Positions 22,169-23,006 of a DNA stretch of 23,006 nucleotides are shown here, piece by piece. Source of the stretch: Anaerovoracaceae bacterium (GTDB lineage Bacteria > Bacillota > Clostridia > Peptostreptococcales > Anaerovoracaceae); the NCBI GenBank assembly GCA_029983755.1, contig JASBYX010000025.1:1-23006 (forward strand), given 5' to 3'. A model generated the notes under the pieces. It had not been told where the DNA came from, searched no databases, and worked only from the letters and a program-made list of their open reading frames with translations. Position 1 is the stretch's first letter. Each line of letters opens with the position of its first letter. A program made the position numbers and the translations under genes.

Positions 22169-22543
22169 ATGAAAAAAGTTTATATTACGATAACAGGTTG
22201 CAACTACAAGTATGGGATAAAATTCCTAAAGCCGGGCATGGAAATAATTCTGAAGAAAGACCCCAAAAACAAATATGACAGTGAGGCAATAAAAGCCACC
22301 ATGCCGGGACTTAAAGGTGTTGGATATGTGGCAAACAGTGTACAGACTGTGCTTGGAGAGAGCATGAGTGCCGGTAGACTTTATGACAAGATTTATGACT
22401 CTGCAAGGGCGACTGTTCTATATGCTTTTCACGATTCCTTTATGGCAGAGGTGAATCCCGATGACCTGACATGGGAAGCCCTCGATCTCCTGAGCGAGGA
22501 AGAAGGGGAGGGAGCGAATCATGATGGTACTATTAACCTATGA
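22169..22543 (+). CDS. HIRAN-domain protein next to cas2
   Basis: 124 aa from ATG 22169, with GGGGAGGG six bases upstream; an in-frame GTG at 22133 lies inside the repeat leader and lacks a ribosome site. The N-terminal ~85 residues match the HIRAN pattern: VYITITGCNYKYG, a gap, LKPGMEIILKKDPKNKYDSE with the L-x-x-[DE]P-x-N-x-[YH]D core, AIKATMPGLKGVGYVAN, then a helix. HIRAN domains are small OB-like folds that bind DNA ends or stalled-fork DNA, as in HLTF. The acidic C-terminus (LLSEEEGEGANHDG) overlaps cas2 by 23 bp, so the two are probably translationally coupled. A DNA-end-handling partner for Cas2 is an attractive reading, but nothing here proves it. Confidence 0.82.
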   Translation: MKKVYITITGCNYKYGIKFLKPGMEIILKKDPKNKYDSEAIKATMPGLKGVGYVANSVQTVLGESMSAGRLYDKIYDSARATVLYAFHDSFMAEVNPDDLTWEALDLLSEEEGEGANHDGTINL

Positions 22544-22814
22544 TGTTCAAACAACGGATAAACTTGGAATAAGTAGATTAAGAAAAGTTGCAAAACTATG
22601 TGAAGATTATGGCCAAAGAGTGCAGAATTCGGTATTTGAGCTTGTGGTGACACCTGCCGAATTAACAGAAATAAAAATCAAAATGCTTGAAACTATAGAT
22701 GAAGAAAAGGATAGCGTACGGTACTATCATCTTGGTTCGAATTGGCAGATTAAAGTTGAAACAGCAGGAAAGGCAACCAGCTTTGATCCGGAGAATGATG
22801 TATTCATTTTTTAA
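22521..22814 (+). CDS. cas2: CRISPR-associated Cas2, type I-C-like
   Basis: 97 aa; the start ATG 22521 (or 22524) has GGGGAGGGAG upstream within the HIRAN gene. The ferredoxin-like fold signatures of subtype I-C Cas2 are present in order: VLLTYDVQTTD (with the metal-site Asp, D8), RLRKVAKLCEDYGQRVQNSVFE, then EEKDSVRYYHLGSNWQIKVE. In CRISPR adaptation Cas2 dimers hold two Cas1 dimers around a prespacer. Normally it follows cas4 and cas1; here its only partner is a HIRAN gene, and no cas1, cas3, cas5, cas7 or cas8 is in the window. The frame is intact and residues look normal, so it is probably functional as a protein. It may belong to a split or stand-alone module. Confidence 0.92.
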   Translation: MMVLLTYDVQTTDKLGISRLRKVAKLCEDYGQRVQNSVFELVVTPAELTEIKIKMLETIDEEKDSVRYYHLGSNWQIKVETAGKATSFDPENDVFIF

Positions 22815-22820
22815 TATGCA

Positions 22821-22855
22821 AAAAGGACAAATTGTTTTAAAATTTGTCCCTCTTT
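22821..22855. terminator. Terminator after cas2
   Basis: GGACAAATT / AATTTGTCC, a 9-bp stem with a 7-nt loop, preceded by an A-run and followed by CTCTTT. Weak T-tract on the plus strand, good one on the minus strand; probably works in both directions. Confidence 0.7.
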
Positions 22856-22869
22856 AAGCACATGAATAA

Positions 22870-22896
22870 ATTTCAATCCACGCAGATTACTGCGAT
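22870..22896 (-). CRISPR. Solitary type I-C-like CRISPR repeat
   Basis: On the minus strand this ends in TGGATTGAAAT, the conserved 3' part of subtype I-C repeats (5' handle of the crRNA), preceded by the hairpin CGCAG-TAAT-CTGCG in the expected place after an ATCG (usual GTCG). It is 27 nt rather than ~32, with a shortened stem. No second copy occurs one repeat-spacer length (about 66 bp) to either side, so this is not an array but a remnant, a recognition site, or an array stub. AT-rich, leader-like DNA lies on its right (22905-22950). Confidence 0.6.
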
Positions 22897-23006
22897 GCTC
22901 AGATTATACCATAGAAAAAAATAAAATACTAATTAAATTTTTTATATTTGCTATGTCAAGCGCAAATGAAAATGTCCTAACTTTTTTCAAACATAAGCAC
23001 TGATTT

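Noticed and set aside
22804..22960. A CRISPR array around the lone repeat
   Set aside because: No second repeat appears about 66 bp to the left or right, so only a single repeat can be claimed.

Overview
The window looks like the chromosome of an anaerobic, low-to-mid GC Clostridia member. Evidence is the Firmicutes-type order rplS-rbgA-rnhB, strong AGGAGG-type ribosome sites, frequent extended -10 promoters (TGnTATAAT), formate-tetrahydrofolate ligase, a clostridial-type FolD and a BCCT/CoA betaine-type cluster. Family XIII/Anaerovoracaceae would fit, but this is a guess from gene content; no rRNA or tRNA is present to place it.

Layout: (1) 53-1509, minus strand: a Nudix ADP-ribose pyrophosphatase overlapping a XerD-like recombinase that has lost three of six catalytic residues. 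(2) 1868-8113, plus strand: acyl-CoA dehydrogenase, terminator, then a tandem-duplicated type III CoA-transferase, 2[4Fe-4S] ferredoxin, BCCT transporter and hotdog thioesterase. Together these look like uptake, CoA activation and redox conversion of a betaine-like or carboxylate substrate (compare carnitine cai and gamma-butyrobetaine clusters), but the transporter lacks the family's tryptophan box, so the substrate is open. (3) 8168-9994: a transposase of the IS1634/IS4 type on the minus strand, without recognisable inverted repeats. (4) 10037-12421: rplS with promoter and probable autoregulatory leader, rbgA (with an acidic repeat insertion) and rnhB. (5) 12418-19405: a tightly packed run of fhs, a YtcJ-like amidohydrolase, folD, malic enzyme and fumarase, linking one-carbon metabolism with fumarate-malate-pyruvate conversion. 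fhs carries a sharp ~69% GC island over its P-loop. (6) 19559-20785, minus: a membrane-associated DUF697-type GTPase. (7) 20959-22896: a WYL regulator divergent from a HIRAN-domain gene overlapping cas2, followed by a single type I-C-like CRISPR repeat and no cas1 in view.

Two themes run through the window. First, several genes end or begin in short exact-period tandem repeats (20 bp x5, 16 bp x3, 14 bp x2, 13 bp x6), each of unrelated sequence, as if gene edges were repeatedly duplicated by slippage. Second, several proteins keep their fold signatures but have lost canonical functional residues (XerD-like, FolD, BCCT, transposase, GTPase). The best candidates for an undescribed system are the HIRAN-Cas2 unit with its WYL regulator and 13-bp repeat leader, and the CoA/BCCT cluster.
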